Shown here: piece after piece, positions 15,140-26,997 of the stretch
Layout of the letters: every line of letters starts with the position of its first letter
Numbering within the stretch: the first letter of the stretch is position 1
Origin: Burkholderiales bacterium
GTDB lineage: Bacteria > Pseudomonadota > Gammaproteobacteria > Burkholderiales > Burkholderiaceae_F
Length of the DNA stretch: 64,000 nucleotides
Direction of reading: 5' to 3'
Assembly: GCA_016716275.1 (NCBI GenBank)
Contig: JADJWR010000003.1
Coordinates: 992,001 to 1,056,000, forward strand
The notes under the pieces: model-generated
Told to the model about the DNA's origin: nothing
Database searches by the model: none
The model's input: the letters and a program-made list of their open reading frames with translations, nothing else
Position numbers and translations under genes: made by a program

Positions 15140-16723
15140 CTACTCGATCTCCTCGTACAGCGGCAGCGTCAGGAACTCGGCAAACGATTCCTGCGTGCTC
15201 ATCTGCTCGAAGATCTGCGCTGCCCGGTCGTAGGTGCGAGTGTCGCCGCCGACCGCCGCCTTCGCCTTGGCTAGTTCATCGGGGATCAGCGCGCGCACCA
15301 TCTCGGCGGTGACCTTGCGGCCGTCGTCGAGCACGCCCTTCGGCGAGCGTATCCACTGCCAGACCTGCGAGCGGCTGATCTCGGCGGTGGCGGCGTCCTC
15401 CATCAGGTTGTGAATCGGCACGCAGCCGTTGCCGGCCAGCCACGAACCGAGGTAGTGGATGCCGACGTTGATGTTCATCCGCAGGCCGGCCTCGGTGATC
15501 GGCGTCTCCGGCTGGAAGTTCAGCAGGTCGGCGGCGGCCACCTGCACGTCGTCGCGCTTCTTGTCGATCTGGTTGGGGCGATCGCCGAGCACCTTGACGA
15601 ATTCCTCCATGGCGATCGGCACCAGGCCGGGGTGCGCCACCCAGCCGCCGTCGTAGCCGTCGGTGGCGTCGCGCGCCTTGTCCGTGCGCACGCCGGCCAG
15701 AGCCTTCTCGTTGGCCACCGGGTCGCCCTTGATCGGGATCAGCGCGCTCATGCCGCCGATCGCCGGCGCGTTGCGCCGGTGGCAGGTCGCCAGCAGCAGC
15801 AGCGCGTAGGCGCGCATGAACGGCGCCGTCATCGTCACCCGGGCGCGGTCGGCCAGGCAGAAGTCGCGATCGACCTTGAACTTCTTGATGCAGGAGAAGA
15901 TGTAGTCCCAGCGGCCGGCATTCAGCCCCGCCGAGTGCTCGCGCAGCTCGTACAGGATCTCGTCCATCTCGAAGGCGGCGACGATCGTCTCGATCAGCAC
16001 CGTCGCCTTGACCGTGCCCTGCGCGATGCCGAGTTCCTTCTGCGTCGCCACGAAGATGTCGTTCCACAGCCGCGCCTCGAGGTGCGACTCCATCTTCGGC
16101 AGGTAGAAGTACGGCCCCGAACCGCGCGCCACCAGTTCCCTGGCGTTGTGGAACATGTACAGCGCGAAGTCGAAGATCCCTCCGGAGACCCGCTCGCCGT
16201 CGACCAGCACGTGCTTCTCGTCGAGGTGCCAGCCGCGCGGCCGCACCACCAGGGTCGCCACCCGGTCGTTCAGTCTGTAGGTCTTGCCGCCCTGCTCGAG
16301 CGAAATGCGGCGGCGGATGGCGTCGATCAGGTTGATCTGGCCGGTGATCTGGTTGTCCCAGTTCGGCGCGTTGCTGTCCTCGAAGTCGGTCATGTAGGAG
16401 TCCGCCCCCGAGTTCAGCGCATTGATGATCATCTTGCGCTCGACCGGACCGGTGATCTCGACCCGCCGGCACTGCAGGTCCTTCGGCACCGGGGCGATCG
16501 TCCAGTCGCCGTCGCGGACCTGCCTGGTCTCGGCCAGGAAGTCGGGCCGCTCGCCGGCGTCCAGTCGCTTGGCCCGCTCGAGGCGCCTGGCCAGCAGCTC
16601 CTTGCGGCGCGGATTGAAGCCGCGGTGCAGGCGGGCGACCAGCGCCAGCGCCTCCGGCGTGAGGATCGCCTCGAAGCCGGGCTTCATCGGCGCCCGGATC
16701 TCGACCCCTTGAGGCATGTTCAT
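15140..16723 (-). CDS. aceB: malate synthase A
   Basis: Condenses glyoxylate with acetyl-CoA to malate, the second glyoxylate-shunt step. The 527-aa length matches the A isoform. Conserved blocks include TDFEDSNAPNWDN near residue 115, LVVRPRGWHLDEKH with the catalytic Arg near residue 160, YFYLPKMESHLEARLWN, and IHNLMEDAATAEISRSQ in the C-terminal third, containing the catalytic acid. It lies 9 nt downstream of a haloacid dehalogenase gene and follows aceA on the same strand, separated from aceA by an intrinsic terminator. Confidence 0.97.
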   Translation of the reverse strand: MNMPQGVEIRAPMKPGFEAILTPEALALVARLHRGFNPRRKELLARRLERAKRLDAGERPDFLAETRQVRDGDWTIAPVPKDLQCRRVEITGPVERKMIINALNSGADSYMTDFEDSNAPNWDNQITGQINLIDAIRRRISLEQGGKTYRLNDRVATLVVRPRGWHLDEKHVLVDGERVSGGIFDFALYMFHNARELVARGSGPYFYLPKMESHLEARLWNDIFVATQKELGIAQGTVKATVLIETIVAAFEMDEILYELREHSAGLNAGRWDYIFSCIKKFKVDRDFCLADRARVTMTAPFMRAYALLLLATCHRRNAPAIGGMSALIPIKGDPVANEKALAGVRTDKARDATDGYDGGWVAHPGLVPIAMEEFVKVLGDRPNQIDKKRDDVQVAAADLLNFQPETPITEAGLRMNINVGIHYLGSWLAGNGCVPIHNLMEDAATAEISRSQVWQWIRSPKGVLDDGRKVTAEMVRALIPDELAKAKAAVGGDTRTYDRAAQIFEQMSTQESFAEFLTLPLYEEIE

Positions 16724-16732
16724 TGCGTACTC

Positions 16733-17416
16733 CTAGTGCTTGCGTCGTTGCAGAAGAAAGTCGACCGCATCGGCGAGCGAGGCGCCGATGCCGTCGGGTC
16801 GCACGCCGAGGCGGTCGAGCGGCGCGCCGCCGCGGTTGACCCAGAAGCTGACGTAGCCGTACCACTTGGCACCGATGGCGTCCCAGCAGTTGCTCGATAC
16901 CAGCAGCAGTTCGTGCGCCGGGTGCTTGAGCGTCAGCGGCCCGAGCTCGTAGACCGGCGGCGCGGTCTTGTAGGCGTGCACCTGGTCGGCCGACAGCAGC
17001 ACGTCGAAGTACTCGGCGATCTGCGCGCCGTGCAGCACGTCCTCGATCAGGCCCGGATCGCCGTTGGACAGCACGCCGATCGTCGTGCCCGCCTGCTGAA
17101 GCTTCTGCAGCGCCGGCACGGCGTCGGCGTAAGGCGCGAGCTGCGTGTACTCGTGCATCAGCAGGCCGCGGGCGGCGGCATCGAGCGGCAGCTTCAGCGC
17201 CTCGCAGGCGAACTGCAGCGCGTCCTCGGTCACCTGGGTGAACGGCACGTAGCGCGACGACATCGTGCGCAGACGCGTGTACTCGATCTGCTTGTCCCGC
17301 CACAGCTGCGTCAGGCGCTGCCCCTGGCCGGGGAACAGCTGATCGGCGCGCGCGCCGACCGAGTGCACGTCGAGCAGCGTGCCGAAAACGTCGAACAGGA
17401 CAGCACGGATCGACAT
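16733..17416 (-). CDS. haloacid dehalogenase, type II (L-2-haloacid dehalogenase family)
   Basis: A 227-aa HAD enzyme that keeps the full set of L-2-haloacid dehalogenase residues: nucleophile D9 in LFDVFGTLLD, R40, S117-N118 in LSNGD, K150 in YKTAPPVY, S174-S175-N176 and D179 in VSSNCWDAIGAKW. These are the residues that distinguish dehalogenases from ordinary HAD phosphatases. The chosen ATG has GAGAGG upstream. Located between aceA and aceB on the same strand, so it is likely expressed with malate synthase. Whether its physiological substrate is halogenated or a two-carbon acid ester is unknown. Confidence 0.88.
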   Translation of the reverse strand: MSIRAVLFDVFGTLLDVHSVGARADQLFPGQGQRLTQLWRDKQIEYTRLRTMSSRYVPFTQVTEDALQFACEALKLPLDAAARGLLMHEYTQLAPYADAVPALQKLQQAGTTIGVLSNGDPGLIEDVLHGAQIAEYFDVLLSADQVHAYKTAPPVYELGPLTLKHPAHELLLVSSNCWDAIGAKWYGYVSFWVNRGGAPLDRLGVRPDGIGASLADAVDFLLQRRKH

Positions 17417-17534
17417 GCGCTCACCCTCTCCCGCCGGAATCGTCGTTGGTTGCGCCGAGTATATTGGCCCGGCCGCCGCCGTTGCCACGCCGCCAGGGCG
17501 CTGCGCGAACGGCACGGATCCGTGGACGCCGCAC

Positions 17535-17563
17535 AAAAAAAAGAGCCGCCTCGGGGGCGGCTC
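17535..17563 (-). terminator. intrinsic terminator downstream of aceA
   Basis: Reading the minus strand, an 8-bp perfect stem (arms GAGCCGCC and GGCGGCTC) with a 5-nt loop is followed by eight T. This is the cleanest rho-independent terminator in the window. It ends the aceA transcript and implies that the dehalogenase-aceB pair has its own promoter in 17417-17534. The 180 bases between it and aceA hold no gene that I can see. Confidence 0.9.
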
Positions 17564-17743
17564 GACCAGGTTATTGCTCTTGTTTACGTTCTCGTTGCAG
17601 CGTTGTCTCCTACTGCCTCGCCCTTCGTGCCTTTGTTGCGCGCCCGCGCGCCGGTTTCCGCAAGCCGGGTCGGCGCGCGAGCATACGAAAGCCGCACGGA
17701 GGGCTCAAGCTGCGCCGCAGCGCAACTGTCGGCGCGGTGACAA

Positions 17744-19060
<1,317 letters not shown>

Positions 19061-19160
19061 CGCGCGAGTCCTCCAACAGGGTTCGATACAGGCTGCTGCC
19101 GGCCACGGGCCGGCGGGGCATCGAATGAAATCGTACGGAGGCGTCCGCGCTGCGACAAGT

Positions 19161-19195
19161 CAATTATCTTATATAAGACATTAAATCAATATCAA
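19161..19195 (-). promoter_or_regulatory. aceA promoter overlapped by a 12-bp palindrome
   Basis: A stretch of about 45 bases (19159-19203) is almost pure A+T within strongly GC-rich DNA. On the minus strand TTGATA (19195-19190) is spaced 16 nt from TATAAG (19173-19168). The perfect palindrome TCTTATATAAGA (19167-19178) sits directly on the -10 box, which suggests repression by steric exclusion, plausibly by a GntR- or IclR-type carbon regulator. The regulator's identity is inference. Confidence 0.7.
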
Positions 19196-19200
19196 TATAA

Positions 19201-19386
19201 ACAATGAGTTGCTTGTTTCGTTTTGAACTACGAAACACGATCGATGGTCATGAAACGCGTCGCGCTGCACGGCAGCAGCGCCCTTTCGTCATGAGAAACG
19301 GGGTATGTCGGCGTGAAATTCCGCCCGCGGCCGCGCGGCTCGAAAGCCGCGCCGCTGCTTCAGGCGCCGTCGGCGGGCCGCAGCCG
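19201..19386. other. intergenic region with a hairpin downstream of the RraA-family gene
   Basis: No gene is visible. A perfect 8-bp stem with a 4-nt loop at 19333-19352 (arms GCGCGGCT and AGCCGCGC) lies 35 nt beyond the stop of the minus-strand RraA-family gene and could end its transcript. There is no T run. The 5' half of the gap is upstream of the aceA promoter and is only moderately GC-rich. Confidence 0.45.
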
Positions 19387-19899
19387 TCAGCCGCCCGGCA
19401 GGTGCAACGGCCGCGTGCTGACCAGCACACCGTCCCGGTCGGCGTAGATCCAGTCGCCCGGGCGAACGAGCACGCCACCGAGCGTCACGACGCAGTCGCG
19501 CTGGCCCTCGCCGCGCTTGACCGAGCGACGCGGCGTAACCGCCAGCGCCCGCACGCCGATGGCGCAGGCGTCGATCTCGTCGACGTCGCGCACCGCGCCG
19601 AAGACGAGCACGCCGGCCCAGCCGCTGTCGGCAGCATGGCGCGCCAGGTTGCCGCCAAGCACCGCGCAGCGTGTGCTGCCGCCGGCATCGACGACCAGCA
19701 CCCGTCCGTCGCCTGGCTCCTTCACCGCCTGCGCAAGCAGCGAGTTGTCCTCGAACAGCTTGATCGTGCACGCGGCGCCGAAGAAGCGCGGCCGCGCGCC
19801 GAAGGCCAGCAGGCCGCCGGCGAGCAGCCGCAGACCGCCGCTGTCGAACAGCGCCTCGTGCGCATCGCACAGGTCGGTCGTCGGAGGAAATCCGTTCAT
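19387..19899 (-). CDS. RraA-family protein with aldolase/decarboxylase motif
   Basis: A 170-aa RraA-fold protein. E. coli RraA inhibits RNase E; catalytic relatives are Mg-dependent HMG/CHA aldolases and oxaloacetate decarboxylases. Here the metal/substrate motif G-x20-R-D-x2-E is complete (Gly of the LGGN segment to GAVRDVDE), whereas E. coli RraA has RQ in place of RD. The RVLVVDAGGSTRCAV and GDWIYADRDGVLV blocks are typical. I therefore favour a protein retaining catalysis, though annotation pipelines may label it RraA. Its ATG overlaps the stop of an MFS gene as ATGA. Confidence 0.8.
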   Translation of the reverse strand: MNGFPPTTDLCDAHEALFDSGGLRLLAGGLLAFGARPRFFGAACTIKLFEDNSLLAQAVKEPGDGRVLVVDAGGSTRCAVLGGNLARHAADSGWAGVLVFGAVRDVDEIDACAIGVRALAVTPRRSVKRGEGQRDCVVTLGGVLVRPGDWIYADRDGVLVSTRPLHLPGG

Positions 19900-21155
19900 T
19901 GCCGTACTCCCGAACGAGCGGCGCGTACCCGGCGCGTGCCGGATCCGACCGACAGCGCCATCAGCAGCGCCGCCACCTGCAGGGCGGCCACGCCAACCAG
20001 CGGCTCCGTGTAGCGCCCGGCGTCGAGCAGCGGCCCGAAGACGAGCGGCGATATCGCCAGGCCGATGTCGAGCCCCGAGTAGACGAAGCCGTACACGCGC
20101 CCGTAGGCGGCAGCGCCGAACTGTGCCGTGGCGGCGCGCCGCACCAGCAGATCGCGGCTCGGCCCGGCAACGCCGACGCCGAAGCCGACCAGTCCCATCA
20201 GCGGCAGAACGGCAACGGTCGGCGACATCGCCGAGGCGAGCATCATGGCGGTCAGCGCTGAGACCGCCAGCGCCGGGGCGATCACGAAGTCGCTGTCCTC
20301 GAAGCGCGCGCCGACGAAGCCGCCGACCACCATCCCGAGGGCGCTGCCGAGCAGGTAGGCAGTCAGACCCATGCTGGCAACCGACAGTGCCAGCGCGTAG
20401 ACGTTGTGCAGGATGGCGGGGCCGTAGTTCTGCAGCACGCCGAAGGCGCCGGTGGTGATGAGAAAGAAGGCAAAGCACAGCCACACCGCGCCGCTGCGCA
20501 GGAAGGAAAACGCCCCGGCGACAGGGCCCGACCCATCCCGGCCCGAGCCGGCAACGGCGGCGCCGGCGGTGTCGGCGAGCACGCGGCGGCGCAGCCGCAG
20601 CAGCGCGAACACCGCGAGGCCGACGAGCGCGGCGACCAGGGCGGCAGTGCGCCAGGAACTGACCGCGGCGACACCCGCCATCACCACCGAGCCGGCCGCC
20701 CAGCCGAGGTTGCCCGACAGCCCGTGCACCGAGAATGCATGACCGAGGCGGCCTGCGGAGACGCGACGGTTCAGCAGCGTGAAGTCGGCCGGGTGGAAGA
20801 TCGAATTGCCGATGCCGGCGACCGCCGCCGCGGCAAGCAGGCCGCCGTAGCTCGACGCTGCCGCGAGAACCAGCGCCGACAGCCCGAGCGTGCCGATGCC
20901 GAACATCAGCACCGGCCTGGCGCCGATGCGGTCGACCACGAAGCCGGCCAGCGCCTGGCCGATGCCGCTGACGACGAAGAACACCGTCATCAGGAAGCCG
21001 GCCTCGGTGTACGACAGCGAGAAATCCGCCATCAGCCACGGGAACAGCGGCGGCAGCATCAGGTGGAAGAAGTGCGAGGTGCCGTGCGCCAGCCCGATCA
21101 GGCCGATCACCTCGGCGTCCTGCCTGCCGGTGGTTCCGATGGTCGTCGCACTCAC
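19896..21155 (-). CDS. major facilitator superfamily transporter
   Basis: An inner-membrane carrier of 419 aa with about twelve hydrophobic segments. The loop 2-3 motif appears as GFVVDRIGARPVLMFG, and the segment after it (GIGNSIFHPADFTLL) resembles the fosmidomycin-resistance/sugar-phosphate-like MFS branch. The GTG start reading VSATTIGTT avoids overlap with the divergent 5'-nucleotidase gene; a longer frame exists upstream. Translationally coupled to the RraA-family aldolase, suggesting import or export of an organic acid handled by that enzyme. Substrate is not deducible. Confidence 0.82.
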   Translation of the reverse strand: MSATTIGTTGRQDAEVIGLIGLAHGTSHFFHLMLPPLFPWLMADFSLSYTEAGFLMTVFFVVSGIGQALAGFVVDRIGARPVLMFGIGTLGLSALVLAAASSYGGLLAAAAVAGIGNSIFHPADFTLLNRRVSAGRLGHAFSVHGLSGNLGWAAGSVVMAGVAAVSSWRTAALVAALVGLAVFALLRLRRRVLADTAGAAVAGSGRDGSGPVAGAFSFLRSGAVWLCFAFFLITTGAFGVLQNYGPAILHNVYALALSVASMGLTAYLLGSALGMVVGGFVGARFEDSDFVIAPALAVSALTAMMLASAMSPTVAVLPLMGLVGFGVGVAGPSRDLLVRRAATAQFGAAAYGRVYGFVYSGLDIGLAISPLVFGPLLDAGRYTEPLVGVAALQVAALLMALSVGSGTRRVRAARSGVRQ

Positions 21156-21226
21156 GGCGGCGACTCTAGCAAAGCAGGCCGGCGGATAATCGGCAACCCC
21201 CGCGCTTGCCCGGTCGCTGCTCGCCG

Positions 21227-23008
21227 ATGCCGACGTTTCCACTGCCGATCGCCCGGTCGCTGCGCCATGCCTTCCACGCGCTGCTTGTCGCCGCCGCGCT
21301 CGCCCTGGCCCTGCCGCTGCAGGCGGGCGACCTGGCGACGGTGCGCCTGATCGCCTTCAACGATCTGCACGGCCATCTGGAGCCGGGCGACAACACCATC
21401 ACCGCCGCCGACCCCCGCGATCCCGGCCGTGCCATCGCGCTGCGCGTCGGCGGCCTCGCCTACCTGGCCAGTGCGGTGCGCCGTCTGCGCGAAGAACAGC
21501 CGGCGAGCGTGCTGGTGTCCACCGGTGACCTCGTCGGCGCCTCGCCGCTGGTCAGCGCGCTGTTCCGCGACGAGCCGACGATCGAGGCGATGAACGCACT
21601 CGGCCTCGATCTGAACGTCGCCGGCAACCACGAGTTCGACCACGGCGTCGCCGAACTGCAGCGCCTGATCGCCGGCGGTTGCGCCACGCAGCCACGCGGC
21701 ATCGCCGCGGGTTGCGCCGGTGCGCAGGGGCGCTACGACGGCGCGCGCTTTGCGTTCATCGCCGCAAACGTCGAGAACGCCGCCACCGGTGTGCCGCTGC
21801 TGCTGCCGTACGTGGTCCGGACCGTCGCCGGCGTGCGCATCGGCTTCATCGGTGCCGTCACCCGCACCACCCCCGGCATCGTCGTCCCGGACGGCATCCG
21901 CGGCTGGCGCTTCACCGCCGAGGCGCCGGCGATCAACCGCTACGCCAGGCAACTGCGGGCCGATGGCGTCAATGCCATCGTCGCGGTGGTGCACGAGGGC
22001 GGCGATGCCGCAGGCGGCATCAACGGCTGCGACAACCCGCGCGGACCGATCTTCGACATCGCGCGGGCACTCGATCCTGCGGTCGACGTCGTGCTCAGCG
22101 CGCACACGCACCGCGCCTACAACTGCCGGCTGGACGATCGCGCCGTGATCCAGGGCGCCTCGTTCGGCCGCCTGCTGTCGGTGATCGACCTGCAGATCGA
22201 TCGCGCGACCGGCAAGGTGGTGCGCGGGCACACGCATGCGCGCAACGTGCCGGTCGCCAACGGACTCGACGCCGATGCGTCGATCCGCGCGGCCTACCCG
22301 CCATATCCCGCCGACGGGCAGGTCGCAGCGATCGTCGCGCACTACCGCGAGCGGGTCGCGCCGCTCGCCGACCGTCCGGTCGGCCGGCTTGCCGGCATCG
22401 TCGAGCGCATGTCCTCGGACCAGGGCGATTCGCCGGCCGGCCGCCTGATCGCCGACGCCCATCTGGCAGCGACCCGCGGCAACGGCGCGCAGATCGCCTT
22501 CACCAACACCGGCGGCATCCGAGCCAGCCTGCGGCCGCGCGCCCCGGACGGCACCGTCACCTTCGGCGACATCTTCACCATGCAGCCGTTCGGCAACTCG
22601 CTGGTCACGATGACCCTCACCGGGGGGCAGTTGAAGGCGCTGCTCGAGTCGCAATGGCGAAGCAGCACCGGGCGGCCGCACTTCCTGCAGCCTTCGTCGA
22701 CACTGACCTACGCCTGGCGCGACGGCGCCGCGGCGGGCAGCCGCGTGGACGAGGCGTCGATCGCCGTCGACGGCCGGCCTTGGCGCCACGACGCGGGATA
22801 CCGCGTCACGGTGAACAGCTACCTGGCCGCCGGCGGCGACGGCTTTCACCTCTTCCTCGACGGCACCGACCGCATCGGCGGCCCGCTGGACGTCGACGCG
22901 CTGGCGCACTACCTGTCGCAGCAGTCGGCAGGCGCGCCGCTGGTGGCCGATGCCAAGCGGCGCATCGTCCGGCGCGGCAGCACGGACAGCGCGACGCGAG
23001 TGAGATAA
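21227..23008 (+). CDS. periplasmic 5'-nucleotidase / 2',3'-cyclic phosphodiesterase family
   Basis: Secreted metallophosphoesterase of 593 aa. A signal peptide covers about residues 1-30, ending near LPLQAG. The dinuclear metal site is visible as FNDLHGH, STGDLVG, AGNHEFDHG and SAHTHRAYNC. The C-terminal substrate domain has FTNTGGIRASL and FGDIFTMQPFGN. I chose the second ATG (MPTFPLPIARS) because it starts the signal peptide cleanly. It probably hydrolyses extracellular nucleotides; a CNT nucleoside transporter is encoded 7 kb away, which could use the products. Confidence 0.92.
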   Translation: MPTFPLPIARSLRHAFHALLVAAALALALPLQAGDLATVRLIAFNDLHGHLEPGDNTITAADPRDPGRAIALRVGGLAYLASAVRRLREEQPASVLVSTGDLVGASPLVSALFRDEPTIEAMNALGLDLNVAGNHEFDHGVAELQRLIAGGCATQPRGIAAGCAGAQGRYDGARFAFIAANVENAATGVPLLLPYVVRTVAGVRIGFIGAVTRTTPGIVVPDGIRGWRFTAEAPAINRYARQLRADGVNAIVAVVHEGGDAAGGINGCDNPRGPIFDIARALDPAVDVVLSAHTHRAYNCRLDDRAVIQGASFGRLLSVIDLQIDRATGKVVRGHTHARNVPVANGLDADASIRAAYPPYPADGQVAAIVAHYRERVAPLADRPVGRLAGIVERMSSDQGDSPAGRLIADAHLAATRGNGAQIAFTNTGGIRASLRPRAPDGTVTFGDIFTMQPFGNSLVTMTLTGGQLKALLESQWRSSTGRPHFLQPSSTLTYAWRDGAAAGSRVDEASIAVDGRPWRHDAGYRVTVNSYLAAGGDGFHLFLDGTDRIGGPLDVDALAHYLSQQSAGAPLVADAKRRIVRRGSTDSATRVR

Positions 23009-23037
23009 TCGCCGTCTTCGCTTCACAAGGCTCCGTC

Positions 23038-24219
23038 ATGCGCCGCAACCGCCTGATTTCCCGCGCCCGCACCTCCGCTTCGGCCGGTTCGCTGGCCAAG
23101 CTGGCGCGCCGGCTTTCCGAGTCGGGCAGCCGCATCGAGGATCGGCTGTGGGAGCGGCGCCTGGTCGAAGCGATCAACGACCGTCTGGCCCGCGGCTTCG
23201 CCGACGACATCGACGCAGCGCTCGAGGAACTGTCGCGCACGCAGGCGCGCGCCTACGACGACCTGGCCGACCTGGCCGAATCCTGCGCCGAGAGCGCCAC
23301 GGTCGAGGTCGACGGCAAGCCGCACGACGCGCTGCTGCTCGCCGTGCCGCTGCTCGCCTGGTCGCGCTACCGGCTGCCGGCGACCGCGCTTGCGCCGGCG
23401 CTGGTCGACGCGGTGGGCGCGCAGATCGCCGGCCACCTCGCGGCGCGTGGCACGCGCATCGCGGTGGCCGACTATCTGTACTCGATCGACCAGCTGCCGG
23501 AGTCGTTCGGCGAGGTCTACGACGCCGCGCAGAAGCTGTTCGAGGCCTGTGTGGCGGGCAAGCGCATGAAGATCGACGGCAAGAGCCTGCGCGAGCCGGT
23601 GATGATGCTTTCGGACACCCGCTACGTGCTGGCGGCGATCGTCGCGCCGCAGGGTGCGCCGCTTTATCACTGGCAGGAAACCGGCGTAGATCCCGACGCC
23701 AAGACAGCGGCGCTGGCGGCGTTCCGCGAGCAGACCGGCAGCGCACTGGCGCCGCTGATGACCGGCTGCCGCTTCCGCGTGCTGGCACCGAACGCGTTCC
23801 ACGCCGGGCTGCGCCAGGCCGACCGGGACCTGCGCGAGTTCTCGCTCGAGGCGGCCGTGTCCTACCTGAAGCTCGCCTACGACCTGGGGCCGGCCACCCT
23901 GCAGGCCACCTTCGCCGCCTTCGAGGACAAGCGGGTCGAGGAGATCCGCATCGGTATCGGCGGCGCCGGCAACGACGACGCGGTGATCGAAGGCGTCGTC
24001 TGGCCGCTTCTCGGCGACGAGGAGGAACGCGCCCAGGAGGAGATCGACACGGCGCTGCGCCGCCTCGGCGTGAACAAGGTCACCGCCCACGCGCACCGCT
24101 TCCCGCTCGAGTATTGCGACGACTGCGGCGCGCCGATGTTCCCCAACCCGGCCGGCCATGCTGTGCACGCCGAGCCACCGGAGGATGCCGACGAGCAGCC
24201 GGCCGCGCCGCTGCACTGA
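23038..24219 (+). CDS. DUF2863-family protein, function unknown
   Basis: A 393-aa soluble protein that I recognise as the DUF2863 type found in betaproteobacteria; no activity is known. It opens with a basic RNRLISRARTSASA stretch, continues with helical ESGSRIEDRLWERRLVEAIN, and is rich in acidic helices. Near the C terminus, LEYCDDCGAPMFPNP carries a CxxC pair that could bind a metal. There is no signal peptide or membrane segment. It starts 29 nt after the nucleotidase stop; a GATAAT box (23004-23009) overlaps that stop. Convergent with clpB. Confidence 0.72.
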   Translation: MRRNRLISRARTSASAGSLAKLARRLSESGSRIEDRLWERRLVEAINDRLARGFADDIDAALEELSRTQARAYDDLADLAESCAESATVEVDGKPHDALLLAVPLLAWSRYRLPATALAPALVDAVGAQIAGHLAARGTRIAVADYLYSIDQLPESFGEVYDAAQKLFEACVAGKRMKIDGKSLREPVMMLSDTRYVLAAIVAPQGAPLYHWQETGVDPDAKTAALAAFREQTGSALAPLMTGCRFRVLAPNAFHAGLRQADRDLREFSLEAAVSYLKLAYDLGPATLQATFAAFEDKRVEEIRIGIGGAGNDDAVIEGVVWPLLGDEEERAQEEIDTALRRLGVNKVTAHAHRFPLEYCDDCGAPMFPNPAGHAVHAEPPEDADEQPAAPLH

Positions 24220-24288
24220 CCGGGCGCCGCTGCCCGGTGGCCCCGGCCGCCACGGTGGCGCCGCGCGGTCGCGCGCCGCCGTCGCCGC

Positions 24289-26871
<2,583 letters not shown>

Positions 26872-26910
26872 CGTTCTGTCCCCTCGGACCCGAATGGCGG
26901 ATCCTCGCTG

Positions 26911-26940
26911 TAGGTAGGGCTGTACCGGGCAGATTTCAAC
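26911..26940 (-). promoter_or_regulatory. sigma-32 (heat-shock) promoter of clpB
   Basis: On the minus strand GTTGAAA (26940-26934) is separated by 14 nt from CCCTACCTA (26919-26911). The sigma-32 consensus is CTTGAAA, 11-15 nt, CCCCATnT. The position about 40 nt before the clpB start fits heat-shock control of this gene. Confidence 0.7.
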
Positions 26941-26997
26941 GCCCCGATAGAATGCCCTTCCAACACGGGCCCATCGCCCAGCCAGCGCCGCACCCCA

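Noticed and set aside
24220..24288. Terminator between the convergent DUF2863 gene and clpB
   Set aside because: Only a 6-bp stem (CCGGGC/GCCCGG) without T run; common by chance in this composition.
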